Origin: AM-1111 sp046302135
GTDB taxonomy: Bacteria; Bacteroidota; Bacteroidia; B-17B0; Aurantibacillaceae
Direction of reading: 5' to 3'
NCBI GenBank assembly: GCA_046302135.1
Contig: JBKCIQ010000153.1
Span: forward strand, 34,812-98,811
Length of the DNA: 64,000 nucleotides
The position numbers and the translations under genes are program-made. Every line of letters starts with the position of its first letter. Position 1 is the stretch's first letter. The notes beneath the pieces were generated by a model. It did not search any database, was not told where the DNA came from, and saw nothing but the letters and a program-made list of their open reading frames with translations. This document shows, one piece after another, positions 63,817 to 64,000 of this stretch.

Positions 63817-64000
63817 TTATTTAGATAGAATTGAAAACTCAACCCTTCTGTTTTTTGTCCGACCCGCTTCGGTATTATTATTTGTTACAGGTTTTGATTC
63901 ACCGTAGCCTTTTGCTAATAATCGTTTAGAAGCAATACCTCTTTCAACTAAATATTTTACAACTGATTCTGTTCTTTGTTGTGATAACTTAATATTGTAA
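63817..64000 (-). CDS. OmpA-family protein, C-terminal end (window-truncated)
   Basis: The last 60 residues of an OmpA-like peptidoglycan-binding domain, cut off by the right edge. Translating the minus strand gives 'LSQQRTESVVKYLVERGIAS', then 'RLLAKGYGESKPVTNN' and 'GRTKNRRVEFSI' just before the stop at 63817. The Arg that contacts diaminopimelate is in the R-T-K-N-R-R-V-E part. The N-terminal portion is outside the window. Confidence 0.9.
   Translation of the reverse strand, partial: YNIKLSQQRTESVVKYLVERGIASKRLLAKGYGESKPVTNNNTEAGRTKNRRVEFSILSK

Noticed and set aside
1..64000. tRNA, rRNA or other structured RNA genes
   Set aside because: I looked at the gaps over 100 bp and found no cloverleaf, CCA-adjacent or rRNA-like sequence. 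Gaps are few and mostly AT-rich.

Overview
The window is AT-rich, tightly packed bacterial DNA from a member of the Bacteroidota, most likely a gliding, pigmented, Flavobacteriia- or Sphingobacteriia-like organism. Three things support this. There is a complete porP/sprF-gldK-gldL-gldM-gldN block for the type IX secretion and gliding machine. The primary sigma factor is the short form typical of the phylum. Several promoters fit the Bacteroidota pattern TTTG-N19-TAnnTTTG (seen ahead of sigA, rpmH, porP and the MerR/CarH-like regulator). I cannot fix the genus.

Layout. 1-8.6 kb: the end of a c-di-AMP cyclase gene, a patatin/outer-membrane-barrel protein, a class IV aminotransferase, an RmlD-like reductase, an unusual repeat-solenoid/potassium-channel fusion, TspO, an LpxL-type acyltransferase and an M42-like peptidase. 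8.8-15.8 kb: an SDR protein, a remnant of an IS30-type transposase, a formimidoyltransferase/cyclodeaminase fusion, prmA, a SirB1-like protein, a nucleoside phosphorylase, a universal stress protein and a PabA/TrpG amidotransferase. 15.8-20 kb (minus strand): a long GAPDH, sigA with its own promoter and terminator, and an HtrA protease. 20.1-25.9 kb (plus strand): an operon-like run with dapF, two unknowns, a GNAT acetyltransferase, a seven-haem cytochrome lipoprotein with TPRs, then mltG. 25.9-28 kb: an MsbA-like ABC exporter and rpmH. 28.2-34.6 kb: the T9SS block, closed by a strong terminator. 35-49.9 kb, almost all minus strand: a TPR protein, argS, an FAD oxidoreductase, mlaE-mlaF-mlaD, a two-component system, tex-lipoprotein-murI and recQ. 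50-52.3 kb: ruvX, def, a lipoprotein and a very basic orphan protein.

52.3-61 kb is the most interesting region. crtI-crtB-unknown-SOUL-idi form a carotenoid operon. Upstream, in the same orientation, lies a MerR regulator whose C-terminal domain keeps the cobalamin and light-sensing signatures of CarH/LitR (W-x9-EH and ExHxxG). Divergent from it, only 44 bp away, is a TonB-dependent receptor gene followed one base later by a class I-type DNA photolyase. The sequence TTGTTTAATTT sits on the promoters of both the regulator and crtI. Together these read as a light-response regulon (pigment, haem binding, DNA repair and an outer-membrane uptake receptor) under a B12-type photoreceptor. The functional link is inference.

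The end of the window holds a MuiA/DUF4139 protein, a membrane-anchored SRPBCC protein and the C-terminal end of an OmpA-like protein. No tRNA, rRNA, CRISPR array, prophage or intact insertion sequence was seen.
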